Positions 44,194-54,764 of a stretch of 58,829 bases of DNA are shown here, one piece after another. The notes under the pieces were generated by a model that saw nothing but the letters and a program-made list of their open reading frames with translations, was not told the origin of the DNA and did no database searches. Origin of the DNA: Cyanobacteria bacterium MAG CAR3_bin_5 (GTDB lineage Bacteria > Cyanobacteriota > Cyanobacteriia > PCC-6307 > Cyanobiaceae); NCBI GenBank assembly GCA_026709085.1, contig JAPOTR010000027.1, forward strand, positions 1-58,829, in the 5' to 3' direction. The position numbers and the translations under genes are program-made. Position 1 is the first letter of the stretch. Each line of letters opens with the position of its first letter.

Positions 44194-46374
44194 ATGACCG
44201 CTGCCCATTCCGGCGGGCAGCCTGGCGGCCAGCAGGTGGTGCTGGCGGGCGGTGGTCACAGCCATGCCCTGGCGCTGCGCTACTGGGCCATGGGTCACTG
44301 GCCCCTGCCGCCCGCCACAGCCGTCACCCTGGTGAGCCGCAGCGGCGCCAGTCTCTACAGCGGTCTGATCCCCGCAGTCCTGGCGGGCCAAGTCCACCCC
44401 GGCGCTTGTGTGATTGATCTTCGTCGCCTCTGTGCCGCCGCCGGGGCAAGCTTTGTGCAGGGGGAAATCACCGGTCTGGATCTTGAGCGACGCCAGCTTC
44501 ATCTGCGCAGCCCCCTGGAGCCCCCATCGACGCCGCTCCGTTCTCTCCGTTGGGATTGGCTGAGCCTGGACGTGGGCAGCGTCACCGCAGTGCCGGCCGG
44601 AGTGACCGGCCTGCCCGTTCGCCCCCTGGAATCCTTCCTGGACTGGTGTAACCACCTGCCGGCAGCGGTGGAGGTGATGGGCAGCGGCGCCGCTGCGGTG
44701 GAAGTGGTTCTGGCGTTGGCGGCCCGCTGTCGGCGGCGCCGGCAGTCGTGCCGTCTCAGCCTGCGCACCGCGCCGGGTGGTCTACGGCTGGGCAGCGCCC
44801 CACTGGCGCGCCGCCTGGAGCGCATGGTGCAGGCCCAGGGCATCGCCGTTCGCTCCATGGCCCGCCATGATCCAGCCGCCCCCGACCGCGCCACGGTGCT
44901 CTGCACCGGCAGCCGCGCCCCGGCCTGGCTCCGGGACAGCGGCTTGCCCTGTGACGGGCAGGGCCGCGTCCTCACCCATCCCACCCTGGCGGTGCAGGCT
45001 CGGGGGCGGATCTTTGCGGCGGGGGATTGCGGAGTAATGGCCTGCGCTCCCCGGCCGGCCGGGGGTGTATGGGCCGTGCGGGCTGCCCCTGTGCTGGCCG
45101 GCAATCTGCAGGCTGCTCTGGGGAGCCGACCCTTGCGGTCCTGGCGGCCCCAGGCCCATGGTCTGATGCTGTTGGGAGACGGGCAGGGGGGAGCCGTTGC
45201 CCAGCGGGGACGGTTCTGGCTGGGTCCCCATCCATGGCTCTGGCGGTGGAAGCAGCACCTGGACCACCGCTTCATGGCCATGGTGAACGGGACCAATGGC
45301 GCCGCCGCCATGGCCGCCGCACCCGGTCCGCGGCAAGCCATGGCCGGGTCCATGGCTTGCCGCGGCTGCGCCGCCAAGCTCCCGGCCCAACCCCTGAACA
45401 ATGCTCTGACACAACTCTACGGCGCCCTTCCCCAGCCCCGGGACGCCAGTGTCGCGGCCCGGATCGCCCCGGACCGGTTGCTCCTGACCAGTGTGGACGG
45501 GTTCCCGGCCCTGGTGAGCGATCCCTGGCTCAACGGACGACTCACCACCCTGCACGGAGCCAGTGATCTCTGGGCCAGCGGCGCCTGTCTGGAGGGGCTC
45601 CAGGCGCTGGTGACTCTGCCCCGCTGCAGCGCCCCCCTGCAGCAGGACCTGCTGGCCCAGTGCCTGGCCGGGATGCAGGCCACTGCCCGGCAGTTGGGGG
45701 CTGAACTATTGGGGGGCCACAGCCTGCAAGCCCTGGCGGATCCCGATTCCCGCCAGCCCCTGGCCCTTCAACTCAGCCTTGGCGTCAGTGTCCATGGCCG
45801 GGTGCAACGCTGCCAGCGCTGGGGCAAGGGGCCCCTCCAGGCAGGAGATGCGCTGGTGCTCAGCCGCCCACTGGGCAGCGGGGTGATCATGGCTGCCACC
45901 CAGGCCGGCGGCGCCGTTCCCGCCTGGGTGGATCAAGCCCTTGCGACGATGGCCACCCCCCAGCAATGGCTGGTGCCGCTGCTGCAGCGCCATGGCTGCC
46001 ACGCTTGCACGGACGTGACGGGTTTCGGGCTGTTGGGGCATTTGGGGGAAATGATCCAGGCGTCTCCGTCCGGCATTCGGATTCAACTGGATCCCCGGAG
46101 AGTTCCCGCCTATGACGGCGCCCTGGAGTTGTTGAGGGCTGGCCATGCCAGCACCCTGGCGCCCCACAATGCCGCCGCCCTGGAGTTGTTGGCGCCGCAA
46201 GGGGTGATCCAACTGCGATCAGATCCTGACGCCGCCCGGCAGGCATTGTTGATTGATCCCCAAACCTGTGGCCCCCTGCTGGCGGCTGTGCCGGCCCCTC
46301 AGGCCCCGGCCCTGTTGCAGGCCATGGCGGCCGGCCATCCTGGCGGCGCCGTCATCGGCATGGTGCGGGGTTAG
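44194..46374 (+). CDS. selD: Fusion of an FAD-dependent NADH dehydrogenase-like domain and selenide, water dikinase
   Basis: A 726-aa two-domain protein. Residues 1-380 form a pyridine nucleotide-disulfide oxidoreductase-like domain (VVLAGGGHSHALALRYWAMG, GSGAAAVEVVLALAARC, RGRIFAAGDCGVMA). Residues about 385-726 form SelD: MACRGCAAKLPAQPLNNALT with C389 and C392, LTSVDGFPALVSDPWL, GASDLWASGACLEG, LGGHSLQAL and TDVTGFGLLGHLGEM. SelD makes selenophosphate; cyanobacteria carry this fusion, and the role of the oxidoreductase half is not established. Intact. Divergent from galE. Confidence 0.92.
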   Translation: MTAAHSGGQPGGQQVVLAGGGHSHALALRYWAMGHWPLPPATAVTLVSRSGASLYSGLIPAVLAGQVHPGACVIDLRRLCAAAGASFVQGEITGLDLERRQLHLRSPLEPPSTPLRSLRWDWLSLDVGSVTAVPAGVTGLPVRPLESFLDWCNHLPAAVEVMGSGAAAVEVVLALAARCRRRRQSCRLSLRTAPGGLRLGSAPLARRLERMVQAQGIAVRSMARHDPAAPDRATVLCTGSRAPAWLRDSGLPCDGQGRVLTHPTLAVQARGRIFAAGDCGVMACAPRPAGGVWAVRAAPVLAGNLQAALGSRPLRSWRPQAHGLMLLGDGQGGAVAQRGRFWLGPHPWLWRWKQHLDHRFMAMVNGTNGAAAMAAAPGPRQAMAGSMACRGCAAKLPAQPLNNALTQLYGALPQPRDASVAARIAPDRLLLTSVDGFPALVSDPWLNGRLTTLHGASDLWASGACLEGLQALVTLPRCSAPLQQDLLAQCLAGMQATARQLGAELLGGHSLQALADPDSRQPLALQLSLGVSVHGRVQRCQRWGKGPLQAGDALVLSRPLGSGVIMAATQAGGAVPAWVDQALATMATPQQWLVPLLQRHGCHACTDVTGFGLLGHLGEMIQASPSGIRIQLDPRRVPAYDGALELLRAGHASTLAPHNAAALELLAPQGVIQLRSDPDAARQALLIDPQTCGPLLAAVPAPQAPALLQAMAAGHPGGAVIGMVRG

Positions 46375-46376
46375 GC

Positions 46377-48174
46377 TCAGGCCTCATAGCCAGAAGGTGA
46401 TCGTTGCAGCGGGGTGGGACACGACAAGATGAAATGCTTTTCTCCCAGGGCTTGGCGGATGACGTTGCCCCGGTGGCGCTCCCCCTTCGCCTTGGAACAG
46501 CAGGGAGAAGGTGAGCTTGAGGGAATGCTCCGCCGGGGAAGCAGAGGAGACAGATTCCTGCCGCTCCCCTCCAGGGCGATTTCCCAAGGTTCGGTCTGAC
46601 CCTGCCGGGCGTAGGGGGCGAGTGACCAGAGGAGGCCGTAGGTTCTGCTGTCCAGGGCAAAGGCCAGTGCCAGGGCTGGGCTGAGGGTGAGGCGGTCGTT
46701 GCCAGCGGGGAAGCCATAGGCCAGTTCTGCTTCAAAGCGGTGTCCGTTGCTGCTGGAGCCATCCAACCCCTGGATGGTGGTGGGTCGGAGCAGGGCGTCC
46801 ACGCCTCCTTCCGCACTGGCGCCTATGGTGTGATTGAGGGAGAGGGAAGGGTCCCCGCTTGGTTGGGTCGGGGTCCCAGGCGGAGGAGAGGGCAAGGCTC
46901 TGCTCCCGAAACTCCTCCTCCACGTAGGTGAGGAGGGTGTAGCCCTGCACCTCACCCCTGATGCCCCGTTGTGGGTCATGCCAGAGGATGCCGGCGCCGA
47001 TGTCCAGGCCGAAGCCGGCTTCTGCATCGCCATCATCTGTCTCATGCCCACCACCACCCAGGAGGGAACGGGCTGTCCACCTCCTCGGTGGTGGTGCTCA
47101 TTGCCAATAGATCGGTGGTGGTGGAGAGGCTCAACCCGGCAGCGCCCCTGTCAACGAGGAGGCCGTCGATGCCCACTGCCCCATCACCAGGTTGGCGGCG
47201 GACTCGTGCTCCCTCCGGATATCCGGCTTGGGGGAGAGGGAACCCCAGCCGAACCGGCCATGGCCCACACACCCAGCCGGGGGGTGAGGCCGTAGCGTCC
47301 ATAGGGGAAGATGCAGGTCATGGTGCTACTGATCTCCCCGTCACCACTGTTCTCCCCCGCTCCTGCATAGGAGCCGTTGCCCCAGGAGTGGAGAGGGCGG
47401 CGCCGGCTTGCCAGTGCTCCGTGCGCCAGTCCGCCCCCACCAGGGCGGTGGTCACACTGCCGTCAACCGAGGAGAGCCCGTCTTCTTGTCCACGAAAGGA
47501 GGAGATGGCGCCGCTGCCCCAGATGCCCAGCCGGGGCGCTTCTCCTTACTGCCCTTGCTCCGTTCCTTGTTCTTCTGCCTGGGGGAGAAGGGGAAGGCGG
47601 AATCCTCCACCAGTTGGGGGGTGGTGACAGGCTCGAAGCCCAACACCTTGGCCAGTACCCCTTCGTTCTCCACCAACGCTGTGGCGCTGGTGAGTTCTTC
47701 CCCCGCCACCGTGACCGCCAAGCCAGACAGGGGTGGTGGTGTGCTGAAACGCTCCCGCACCAGCCAGGCACGCTGTTGCCTGTGGCTTCCCCCTTCCTGA
47801 TTGGCCATCACCGTCACCTCGATCTCCACCGGCGTCGCCGTCTCGTAGCCGGGACCGCTGACGATATGGCGCAGCCGCAGAGGAGCGGCGGCTCCCGCCG
47901 GCGCCGTGATGGTCACCTCCTGGGGAACGTTCCAGTTGTCCTCGGTGAAGACCAGTTCCGTGGGCGTCACCGTGAAGCTGCTGCCCTCATGGCCGCTGAT
48001 GCTCACCCTCCACACGTCACCCACCGCCAATATGTCGGTCAGGGGTATAGCCATGCTGGCGGCCAGTAACACCCCGCCCCTGCTCAGCAATGCCCCACCC
48101 GGTGGGGTGGACAAGACCACGGCGTAGACCGTATGCCCCTTCCGGGCCAGGAGGAGGGCGGACTCCCGACCCAT
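46377..48174 (-). pseudogene. Autotransporter-type outer-membrane protein, multiply frameshifted
   Basis: Minus-strand fragments in different frames assemble into one protein. Near 48174-47452: a Calx-beta-like repeat (GSSFTVTPTELVFTEDNWNV, PQEVTITAPAG) and a linker region (RAWLVRERF, LAVTVAGEELTSATALVENE). Near 47400-47060: TMTCIFPYGRYGLTPRLGVW, then AGS, where a one-base shift near 47262 is needed to read GWGSLSPKPD; later GQWASTASSLTGAL and TTTDLLAMSTTTEEVDS. Near 46850-46377: a beta-barrel end (RFEAELAYGFPAGNDRLTLS, YGLLWSLAPYARQG). At least two frameshifts exist. Such autotransporter-barrel proteins recur in symbiont Synechococcus genomes, from memory. No longer functional as read. Confidence 0.7.
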
Positions 48175-48258
48175 GCCGGAGGATGCTCCTCAAGGCCCTG
48201 CCGGCAGGCCGTTGGCTCTGGATTGGCGGCGGCCATGACGGGCTCGGCGCCGGGCCCG

Positions 48259-49551
48259 TCATCGAACCCCGTCATGCTCGGCAACTCCCTCCCGTTCTGA
48301 ACCGCCTCCAGATGATCCGGGACTGTCTGCCATGGCGCTGGCCACAAGGCCAAGCTGGAGGCCTGGAGGATAGCCGCCAAGGCGTTGAATCTGGCCGAGG
48401 AACGTTTCGGGGAGGCGAATGCCCAACCCCCTGCAGACCGCCTTCACCAGATCCACCCGATCAATGGTGCCACTGGGCAGACCCGCCCCGTTGAGCACCA
48501 GCAACCGGGATTCGGGAGCGTGTTCCAGGGCCAGGGCGGCCTGCCAGAGGGGGGCGTTGTCCCTGATGCTGGGGATCTCCTCCCTGGGCTGGACCCGTTG
48601 GCTCACGCTCTCTCGCGGCCAACACTGCACCGGCAACGTCTTGAGCGCCTCCGGCTGAAACCGACCCAGCCAACGGTGGCCCTCGTACACCAGAAGCCAG
48701 TCCTGGGGACCCATCTCCGTAGTCTCCCGGGCCACTTGGCGGCTGACGGTCCGAAGATCAAGCTGGGCGTTCAGGATCCGGTAGCGGCGCCCCTGCACCT
48801 GCTGAACACGGAGTTGCAGCAGTTGGTCTTGCAGGCGCAACACCTGCAACTGGGTGCTGGTGGCTTCCAGACCAAACCATCCCAGCACCACCAGCCAGAG
48901 TCCGGAGGGAACCCTGGGAATCAGCACCAACAAGAGGCCCAGAGCCATGGCCGTGACGGCCAGAGCCAGCCCGGCCGCTGCCGCCACCTGAATGCCCCGA
49001 CGACGGCTGCCGCTGAAATGCCACACCAGGGCCTTCACGATCAGGCCCCCGTCCAGGGGCAGTCCCGGCATCAGGTTGAAGATTCCCAGCACCAGGTTGA
49101 GGATCATCAACCGCTGGCACACCAGGGCGGCAACGGGCTGGGCCGTCTCGGCCAGACTGGCAAGAAGAAGGAACACCAGGGCCAGGGCAAAGCTGACGGC
49201 GGGTCCTGCTGCCGCCACCTGCAGGGCCGCAAGGGCTGAGCGGCACTCCTTTTCAATGGTGGCCACGCCACCGAAGAGAAAAAGAGTAATGCTGCGCACC
49301 TTCACCCCATGACGGATCGCCATCAGGGAATGGCCCAGTTCGTGGAGCAGAACGGAGCCGAACAGCAACAGAACCGTCACAAAACCCAGCAGCCAGAGGC
49401 CGGGTGGGGTAACCGCCAACTGACGGTCCTGCAGCAGTTGACCGTACTGCGCTTGAAACAGCACTGTGGCCAGCCCCACGATGACCAACCAACTGGGATG
49501 AACCCGCAGGGGAACACCGCAAATGGCGCCGATTGTCCAGGCTTTTCCCAT
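48259..49551 (-). CDS. Site-2 protease family membrane metalloprotease with CBS-like region
   Basis: A 430-aa intramembrane zinc protease. HELGH (70-74) and NLMPGLPLDGG (D167) provide the zinc ligands; at least six membrane helices span about 20-230. The cytoplasmic C-terminus (240-400) resembles a CBS-domain pair (VSQRVQPREEIPSIRDNAPL, LLVLNGAGLPSGTIDRVDLV). Such proteases cut membrane-bound regulators; CBS parts may sense adenylates. Divergent from trpF, as in marine picocyanobacteria. Confidence 0.88.
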   Translation of the reverse strand: MGKAWTIGAICGVPLRVHPSWLVIVGLATVLFQAQYGQLLQDRQLAVTPPGLWLLGFVTVLLLFGSVLLHELGHSLMAIRHGVKVRSITLFLFGGVATIEKECRSALAALQVAAAGPAVSFALALVFLLLASLAETAQPVAALVCQRLMILNLVLGIFNLMPGLPLDGGLIVKALVWHFSGSRRRGIQVAAAAGLALAVTAMALGLLLVLIPRVPSGLWLVVLGWFGLEATSTQLQVLRLQDQLLQLRVQQVQGRRYRILNAQLDLRTVSRQVARETTEMGPQDWLLVYEGHRWLGRFQPEALKTLPVQCWPRESVSQRVQPREEIPSIRDNAPLWQAALALEHAPESRLLVLNGAGLPSGTIDRVDLVKAVCRGLGIRLPETFLGQIQRLGGYPPGLQLGLVASAMADSPGSSGGGSEREGVAEHDGVR

Positions 49552-49618
49552 GAGAGCCCTTGGCCTTCCATCATCTTAGGAAGGTGCAGCGCTTTCGGTA
49601 ATGGGGGAGATCCCAACC

Positions 49619-50311
49619 ATGGGCAGTATTCCGGTTCAGGTGAAGATTTGCGGGCTGACCACACCGCAGCAGGCCCGGGCCGTAGTGGCCTGTGGCGTGC
49701 AAGCTGTCGGAGTGGTTGCCGTGGCGGGATCCCCCCGTTGGGTGTCGCCGGTCGTCAGTCAGGCCATCTGGACCGCTGTTCAGGAGCAGGATGCTTCCGT
49801 GGAACGGGTGCTGGTGGTTGCCGACGGGGACGATGTCCACCTGGATGCCTATCTGGGTGTGCAGGACAGCCGTCAACGCCCCACGGTTCTCCAGCTTCAT
49901 GGACAGGAACGACCTGAACGCTGCCGCCGGTTGAGCCGGCATTGGGGATTGCCCGTCTGGAAAGCCCACCGCATTCGCAGCCCCGAGGACCTGGAGACAG
50001 CCGGGCAGCGGCGTCAGGACGGCGCCGCTGCCCGGCTGTTTGACGCCTACGTTCCCCGACAATTCGGGGGAACAGGCCGCCAGCTTCCCGTGAACTGGTT
50101 TTGTGGCCAGCGGTTTTCCGGTCCCTGGTGGTTGGCCGGGGGCCTGGAGCCGGAAAACGTGGCCGCCACCCTCCGGCAACTGGCTGTCATGGGGGTGCGC
50201 CCCGACGGAGTGGATGCATCCAGTCGTCTGGAGCATGCCCCGGGGCGAAAGGATCTGCGCCGCTGCGCCGCCTTTGTGGCAGCGGTGAGGGGCGCGGCCT
50301 GTGAGCCTTAG
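49619..50311 (+). CDS. trpF: Phosphoribosylanthranilate isomerase
   Basis: A 230-aa TIM barrel of tryptophan synthesis. VQVKICGLTTPQQARAVV carries the catalytic Cys (in KICGLT); LQLHGQERPE and the phosphate-binding end PWWLAGGLEPENVAA, GVDASSRLEHAPGRKD hold the second acid (D in GVDASS). ATG 49619 is chosen because GGGGGAG 10-16 nt upstream looks like a ribosome-binding site; ATG 49601 also lies in frame. Its end overlaps folE by 4 bp, in convergent orientation. Confidence 0.92.
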   Translation: MGSIPVQVKICGLTTPQQARAVVACGVQAVGVVAVAGSPRWVSPVVSQAIWTAVQEQDASVERVLVVADGDDVHLDAYLGVQDSRQRPTVLQLHGQERPERCRRLSRHWGLPVWKAHRIRSPEDLETAGQRRQDGAAARLFDAYVPRQFGGTGRQLPVNWFCGQRFSGPWWLAGGLEPENVAATLRQLAVMGVRPDGVDASSRLEHAPGRKDLRRCAAFVAAVRGAACEP

Positions 50312-51108
50312 AGCAGGCTCTCCTGCTGGCGAATGAGGTCGAAGAACTCCTTCTTCATGGAGGCGCTGGCGCGGAAGCTGCCCCGCACCACGCTGTTCAC
50401 CATGGAGGCCTGGGGTTCCTTGACGCCGCGCCACTTCATGCAGTAGTGCTGCGCCTTCAGCACAATGCCCAACCCCAGGGGTTTGCAGAGGGTTTCAATT
50501 TCATCGGCCAGGATAATCACGGCTTCCTCCTGGATATGGGGCCTTGAAAACACCCAGTCGGCAACGCGGCTGAACTTGCTCAGACCGATCACCCGTTCTC
50601 CGGGCTGGATGCCGATCCAGCAGTGGCCCAGAATCGGGACCAAGTGATGGGAGCAGGCGGAACGCACCGTAATGGGGCCAACGGTGTAAATCTCGTCCAG
50701 TTCCTTCACGTTGGGGAAGGAAGCCACCTTGGGCTGGGGATGGTAGCGCCCTTTGAACACCTCGTGGAGGTACATCCTGGCCACCCGCTCGGCGGTTTCC
50801 GCGGTGTTGTGGTCGTTGTCCACGTCAATGACCAACGTCTTGAGCAGGCCCCGCACCTGTTGGGTCACCTCGTCTTCCAGGGCCTCAAGCTCCCCCTCGC
50901 CCAGATGGGCGGCGATATTGTCGTTGGCAAAGAACGAGACCCCCGCCGCCCGCAGGCGTTGACGAATGCGGCCGCTGGCGGTGGATGGGGGAGCGTCCTG
51001 GTTGGCTGCGCCGCCGATGGTGGGGGAGGCAGTCTGCTGAACGTGGGACGCCACATGAAAATCCGCCTCCAGGGACGGCATGGACTTCAGGTCGTCAAGA
51101 GTCATCAT
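50308..51108 (-). CDS. folE: GTP cyclohydrolase I
   Basis: A 266-aa enzyme making dihydroneopterin triphosphate from GTP, for folate and pterins. ITVRSACSHHLVPILGHCWI has the zinc Cys/His, and GLSKFSRVADWVFSRPHIQE and ALGIVLKAQHYCMKWRG-like (GIVLKAQHYCMKWRGVKE) complete the site. The N-terminal 60 residues are an extension without clear function. Convergent with trpF; about 10 bp after the SDR gene. Confidence 0.94.
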   Translation of the reverse strand: MMTLDDLKSMPSLEADFHVASHVQQTASPTIGGAANQDAPPSTASGRIRQRLRAAGVSFFANDNIAAHLGEGELEALEDEVTQQVRGLLKTLVIDVDNDHNTAETAERVARMYLHEVFKGRYHPQPKVASFPNVKELDEIYTVGPITVRSACSHHLVPILGHCWIGIQPGERVIGLSKFSRVADWVFSRPHIQEEAVIILADEIETLCKPLGLGIVLKAQHYCMKWRGVKEPQASMVNSVVRGSFRASASMKKEFFDLIRQQESLL

Positions 51109-51118
51109 TCAAAAATGA

Positions 51119-51820
51119 TCAAAGCGCTCCAGCAGCGGGAAGCAGGGTAAGGTTCTCGATGCGCTGCCTTGGGGGCTGCTCCGCCAACTGGAGAAGGGCA
51201 TGAGCAACATCTGCTGGATCCAGCATGGCACGGCGATCCAGGTCGGCGTGGACGGTTGGGGTATCCCATAGGGGCGTATTAACCGCACCCAGGGTGACGG
51301 TCGTTACACGAATGCCCTGGGATGCCTCCTCCAGAGCCAGGGAGCGACCGAACGCCGCCAGGGCGGCCTTGGTCATACCGTACCCTCCCCACTCCGGGAA
51401 GGACTGGTGGGCAGCATGGCTGCTGATGTTGATGATCAAGCCGCCCCCCGCCCGGCGCATACCCGGCAGCACCGTCCGGGTCACTTGAAGCACGCTGGTG
51501 ACGTTGAGTTGCACCAGCCACTGCCAGTCCTGCAGGGACATGGTGGCCAGGGAAGCCGTATAGCCGGCCCCGGCATTGTTGATCAGCACTCCGGGCGGCC
51601 CCCCTGCCGCCAGGAGCGTCTCAATGCCGGCGGGAACCCCGTCGGCTTCGCTCAAGTCCACCGCAGCCCAATGAACTACGGCCCCCTGGCTGCGTAGATT
51701 GCCGGCCATGGCAGCCAGGGCGACGCCGTCCCGGGCCAGAAGCTGCAAGGCCCAGCCCCGGGCTGCAAAGCAGCGGGCCGTGACAGCGCCAATGCCTCTG
51801 GAGGCGCCCGTGATCAGCAC
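51119..51820 (-). CDS. Short-chain dehydrogenase/reductase
   Basis: A 233-aa SDR with LITGASRGIGAVTARCFAAR (cofactor-binding), NNAGAGYTASLATM and the catalytic set in IINISSHAAHQSFPEWGGYG, MTKAALAAF (Ser, Tyr, Lys). The substrate is unknown; it is conserved beside the alkane and fatty-acid genes in marine picocyanobacteria, so a lipid or ketoreductase role is possible (inference). The start is GTG 51820; upstream in-frame codons lack an ATG. Confidence 0.88.
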   Translation of the reverse strand: MLITGASRGIGAVTARCFAARGWALQLLARDGVALAAMAGNLRSQGAVVHWAAVDLSEADGVPAGIETLLAAGGPPGVLINNAGAGYTASLATMSLQDWQWLVQLNVTSVLQVTRTVLPGMRRAGGGLIINISSHAAHQSFPEWGGYGMTKAALAAFGRSLALEEASQGIRVTTVTLGAVNTPLWDTPTVHADLDRRAMLDPADVAHALLQLAEQPPRQRIENLTLLPAAGAL

Positions 51821-51904
51821 GGAGCGGCGCGAAGAGGGTGTGGTTGATGTCAGAGATGCACACGCAGGGGGAACGGTGATCCCGGCAAGGATCGTTAAGA
51901 GAGT

Positions 51905-52897
51905 TTAAGGGTCGATGTCGCTGCTTGTGTCCAGCAACCGGCCCATGCGGCGGAACTTCCCATAGCGCCGCTCCAGAAGTTCTTCCGTGCCGAGAGCCTG
52001 CAACGCTTCGAGACGGCCGAGAACAGCCTCTTTCAGGGCAGCCACCGCCTGCTTGGGGAAGGCATGGTTGCCCCCCGGAGGTTCAGGGATCACCTCATCG
52101 GCCAGTCCCAACGCCTGCAATTGCCGGGCAGTGATCTGCAACGCTTGGGCAGCTTCGGCAGCCTGTTTTGCATCCCGCCAGAGGATGGCGGCGCAGGCTT
52201 CGGGGCTGGCCACGGTGTAGATGCTGTGCTCGAACATCATCAAGTGATCCACAACCCCGATTCCCAGGGCGCCCCCTGAACCACCCTCACCGATGACACA
52301 ACCGATGATGGGTACCCGCAAGGCAAACATTTCCCGCAGGTTGGCCGCAATGGCCTCCCCTTGCCCCTGCTCTTCCGCCTTGAGGCCCGCATAGGCCCCG
52401 GAGGTGTCGATGAACATGAGCAGGGGCAGGTGAAAACGGTCCCCATGGCGCATGAGTCGCAGGGCCTTGCGGTATCCCCCCGGGGAGGCCATACCGAAGT
52501 TGCGGGCCATTCTTTCCTTGGTATCCCGCCCCTTCTGATGGCCCATCAGCAGCAGAGGGACGCCATCCATGACGCCAACGCCCCCCACCAGGGCGGCATC
52601 ATCGCTGCCACAGCGATCCCCATGGAGCTCATACCAGGTGTCGCAAAGGTTTTCGATGTAGTTGAGGGTGTTGGGCCGCTGGGGATGGCGGGCCACCTGG
52701 ATTACCTGGGAGGGGGTGAGGTTGGCGTAGATCTCCTGTCGCCGCTTGGCCACCAGGTGTTGCAGTTCCTCTACCTGCTGACTCACGTCCAGATCAAGAT
52801 CACTGTTTTCCGAATCGAGGCGAATCTGCTGGATCTGGGCCTCTATATCCGCCAGAGGCCGCTCGAAATCCAGCACGTGTTGACTTGCTTTGGCCAT
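51905..52897 (-). CDS. accA: Acetyl-CoA carboxylase carboxyltransferase subunit alpha
   Basis: A 330-aa subunit making malonyl-CoA for fatty acids. Starts [20 protein letters not shown]; signatures include [77 protein letters not shown] and [20 protein letters not shown] (oxyanion site). The longer frame to 53443 is spurious. It is 8 bp downstream of the acyl-ACP reductase gene. Confidence 0.95.
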   Translation of the reverse strand: MAKASQHVLDFERPLADIEAQIQQIRLDSENSDLDLDVSQQVEELQHLVAKRRQEIYANLTPSQVIQVARHPQRPNTLNYIENLCDTWYELHGDRCGSDDAALVGGVGVMDGVPLLLMGHQKGRDTKERMARNFGMASPGGYRKALRLMRHGDRFHLPLLMFIDTSGAYAGLKAEEQGQGEAIAANLREMFALRVPIIGCVIGEGGSGGALGIGVVDHLMMFEHSIYTVASPEACAAILWRDAKQAAEAAQALQITARQLQALGLADEVIPEPPGGNHAFPKQAVAALKEAVLGRLEALQALGTEELLERRYGKFRRMGRLLDTSSDIDP

Positions 52898-52905
52898 GGC
52901 GGCAC

Positions 52906-53958
52906 TCAAGGGGTGGACGGCACAGGGGCCGTCACCAGATCGCCGAGGCCCAGGGCCCGGAAGCCATGGCGCACGGACGCCTGCCCGATTTTCTCCATGG
53001 CCGCCAGGCTGATGTTGTTGCGGCCCCAACTGAAGTTGGTGTGCCAGCCTTCGAATTCCAGCAGCATGGCCTCGGCAAAACAGGCAAACATCTGACGGCT
53101 GGGGCGCTCCATCTCGGCAATCTGCATCATGTGCCAGCCAATATCGCGCCAGAACTCCACAATGCCTCCTTTCAGCACGTGAAGGTGGGGGCGCCGAAGC
53201 CGGGCGTCCAGATTTTTGGGGTAGCCCCCATCCACCATCAGACAGGGCCACCGCAGGGTGTTGGTGTCGATCTCCATGTTTTTGGGTAGGCTGGCCACCC
53301 ACACCACCACGTCCGCTGCGGGCAGGGCGTCTTCCAAAGACAGAATGTTGCCGCCCCCCAACTCCTGCCGGAGCGTCTCCAGCCGTCCCTGGTGACGGGC
53401 TACCAGCGCCAGTTCCTTGACACCGGTGCGCTGCTTGAGCCACCGGCAGACGGCGCTGCCGATGTCTCCGGTGGCCCCCACCACGGCCACCACGGCTTTC
53501 TTCAGGTCAATGCCCAGGTGGGGTGCGTTTTCTTCCACCTGTCGGCAAATGATCCAGGCGGTGTGGGTGTTGCCGGTGGTAAAGCGTTCCCACTCCAACA
53601 TGATGGAGCGCACCTTCTGAAACCGAGCCAGGTCGAAATTCTCGAAGATAATGGAGGTGAACCCCCCCAGGGCCGTGACGCTGAACCCGTTTTTCTGGGC
53701 ATAGGCCATGGCGTTCTGCACCTTGCGGGCTGCGGTCTTGAAGCGGGCCGGCAACATCTCCGGCAGGAAGCAGGAGTCGATGTAGCCACCCGTGATTTCC
53801 TTGCCCGTCCGGCTGGTGACGGTGAAGGTCTCCAGCAACTGGGGGGGCGTGCTGCACCAGGTGTCCAGATCCCCTTTGGCGTGCTCCATATAGCCCAACT
53901 CTTCCGCCCGTTGCCTGGCCACCGCGAAGCTGGTGGAGTGACCGATCAATCCAAACAT
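52906..53958 (-). CDS. aar: Long-chain acyl-[acyl-carrier-protein] reductase (AAR)
   Basis: A 350-aa NADPH-dependent reductase turning acyl-ACP into fatty aldehydes. [20 protein letters not shown] start; [31 protein letters not shown] (NADPH), and [18 protein letters not shown] match cyanobacterial AAR. It feeds the aldehyde oxygenase gene directly upstream, forming the cyanobacterial alkane pair, upstream of accA. Confidence 0.94.
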   Translation of the reverse strand: MFGLIGHSTSFAVARQRAEELGYMEHAKGDLDTWCSTPPQLLETFTVTSRTGKEITGGYIDSCFLPEMLPARFKTAARKVQNAMAYAQKNGFSVTALGGFTSIIFENFDLARFQKVRSIMLEWERFTTGNTHTAWIICRQVEENAPHLGIDLKKAVVAVVGATGDIGSAVCRWLKQRTGVKELALVARHQGRLETLRQELGGGNILSLEDALPAADVVVWVASLPKNMEIDTNTLRWPCLMVDGGYPKNLDARLRRPHLHVLKGGIVEFWRDIGWHMMQIAEMERPSRQMFACFAEAMLLEFEGWHTNFSWGRNNISLAAMEKIGQASVRHGFRALGLGDLVTAPVPSTP

Positions 53959-53995
53959 GTACGGTTTTCATCCATGGGCAACCTAAAGCAAAGCC

Positions 53996-54721
53996 TCAAG
54001 CGAGGGCCTGGGCGCTCATCCTGATGATCTCCCGGGTGGTGAACCCCACGTCGCTGAGGGCCTCCTGGTAGCCGATCAGGAAGTCCTCGATCAGGTTTTC
54101 CTTCGCCATCCGGAGTTGGGCGGCATCCGTCTCCACCGCGTCAAGCATGGTTTTGATGAGGGGGAGGTTGGCCTTGTTGGCGGCCATGAGTTCATCCTTC
54201 ACCTGGTTGAAATGGGCCTTGAGCCACTCCTGGCCGTAGTTGAGGTGGAGGTATTCATCCTTCACCACCCCTTCGGTCACCCGCCGGGCAAAGGGATCGG
54301 CCACTGGAATGTAGATGTGATAGGCGGAAATGGAGAAGGCCTCAATCAGGATGGCCTGGATCAACAGACAGGTGGCCACCCTGCCTTCCGCCAGGGCCGC
54401 CTGGAAGTTGTTCCGCAGGGGAGCGAAAAAGGCCTTGGCGAAGTCCATGTCGGGGGTCACCTTCAGGTTCCTGCCACAGGCCTGGAAGCCGCGCATGTGC
54501 TTCATCTCCATCCGGGCCAGCCGGTTCAACTCCTCGGCCTGCTCCGGCAGCAGGGTGGTGATGGACTTGTAATTGCCGTAGGCCTCGTGCTCCCCCTCGA
54601 TCACGATGGCATTGATGCGGCTGTAGGCGTCCTTGTAGGCGGCTGAAGTGAAGTCGGGCAAGGAAGCAACCAGGTCAGCCGCTGGGATTGTGGGGCCAGG
54701 CGCAGTGGCGGAAATTGACAT
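53996..54721 (-). CDS. ado: Aldehyde oxygenase (deformylating), alkane synthase (ADO)
   Basis: A 241-aa diiron enzyme converting fatty aldehydes to alkanes and formate. Metal ligands lie in [48 protein letters not shown] and [19 protein letters not shown] 54721 gives the usual length; the frame extends 9 residues further upstream. Pairs with AAR 37 bp downstream. Confidence 0.95.
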   Translation of the reverse strand: MSISATAPGPTIPAADLVASLPDFTSAAYKDAYSRINAIVIEGEHEAYGNYKSITTLLPEQAEELNRLARMEMKHMRGFQACGRNLKVTPDMDFAKAFFAPLRNNFQAALAEGRVATCLLIQAILIEAFSISAYHIYIPVADPFARRVTEGVVKDEYLHLNYGQEWLKAHFNQVKDELMAANKANLPLIKTMLDAVETDAAQLRMAKENLIEDFLIGYQEALSDVGFTTREIIRMSAQALA

Positions 54722-54764
54722 GAATTGCGATGAGCCGGGATGGCTCATACTCTATCGGAAAATT

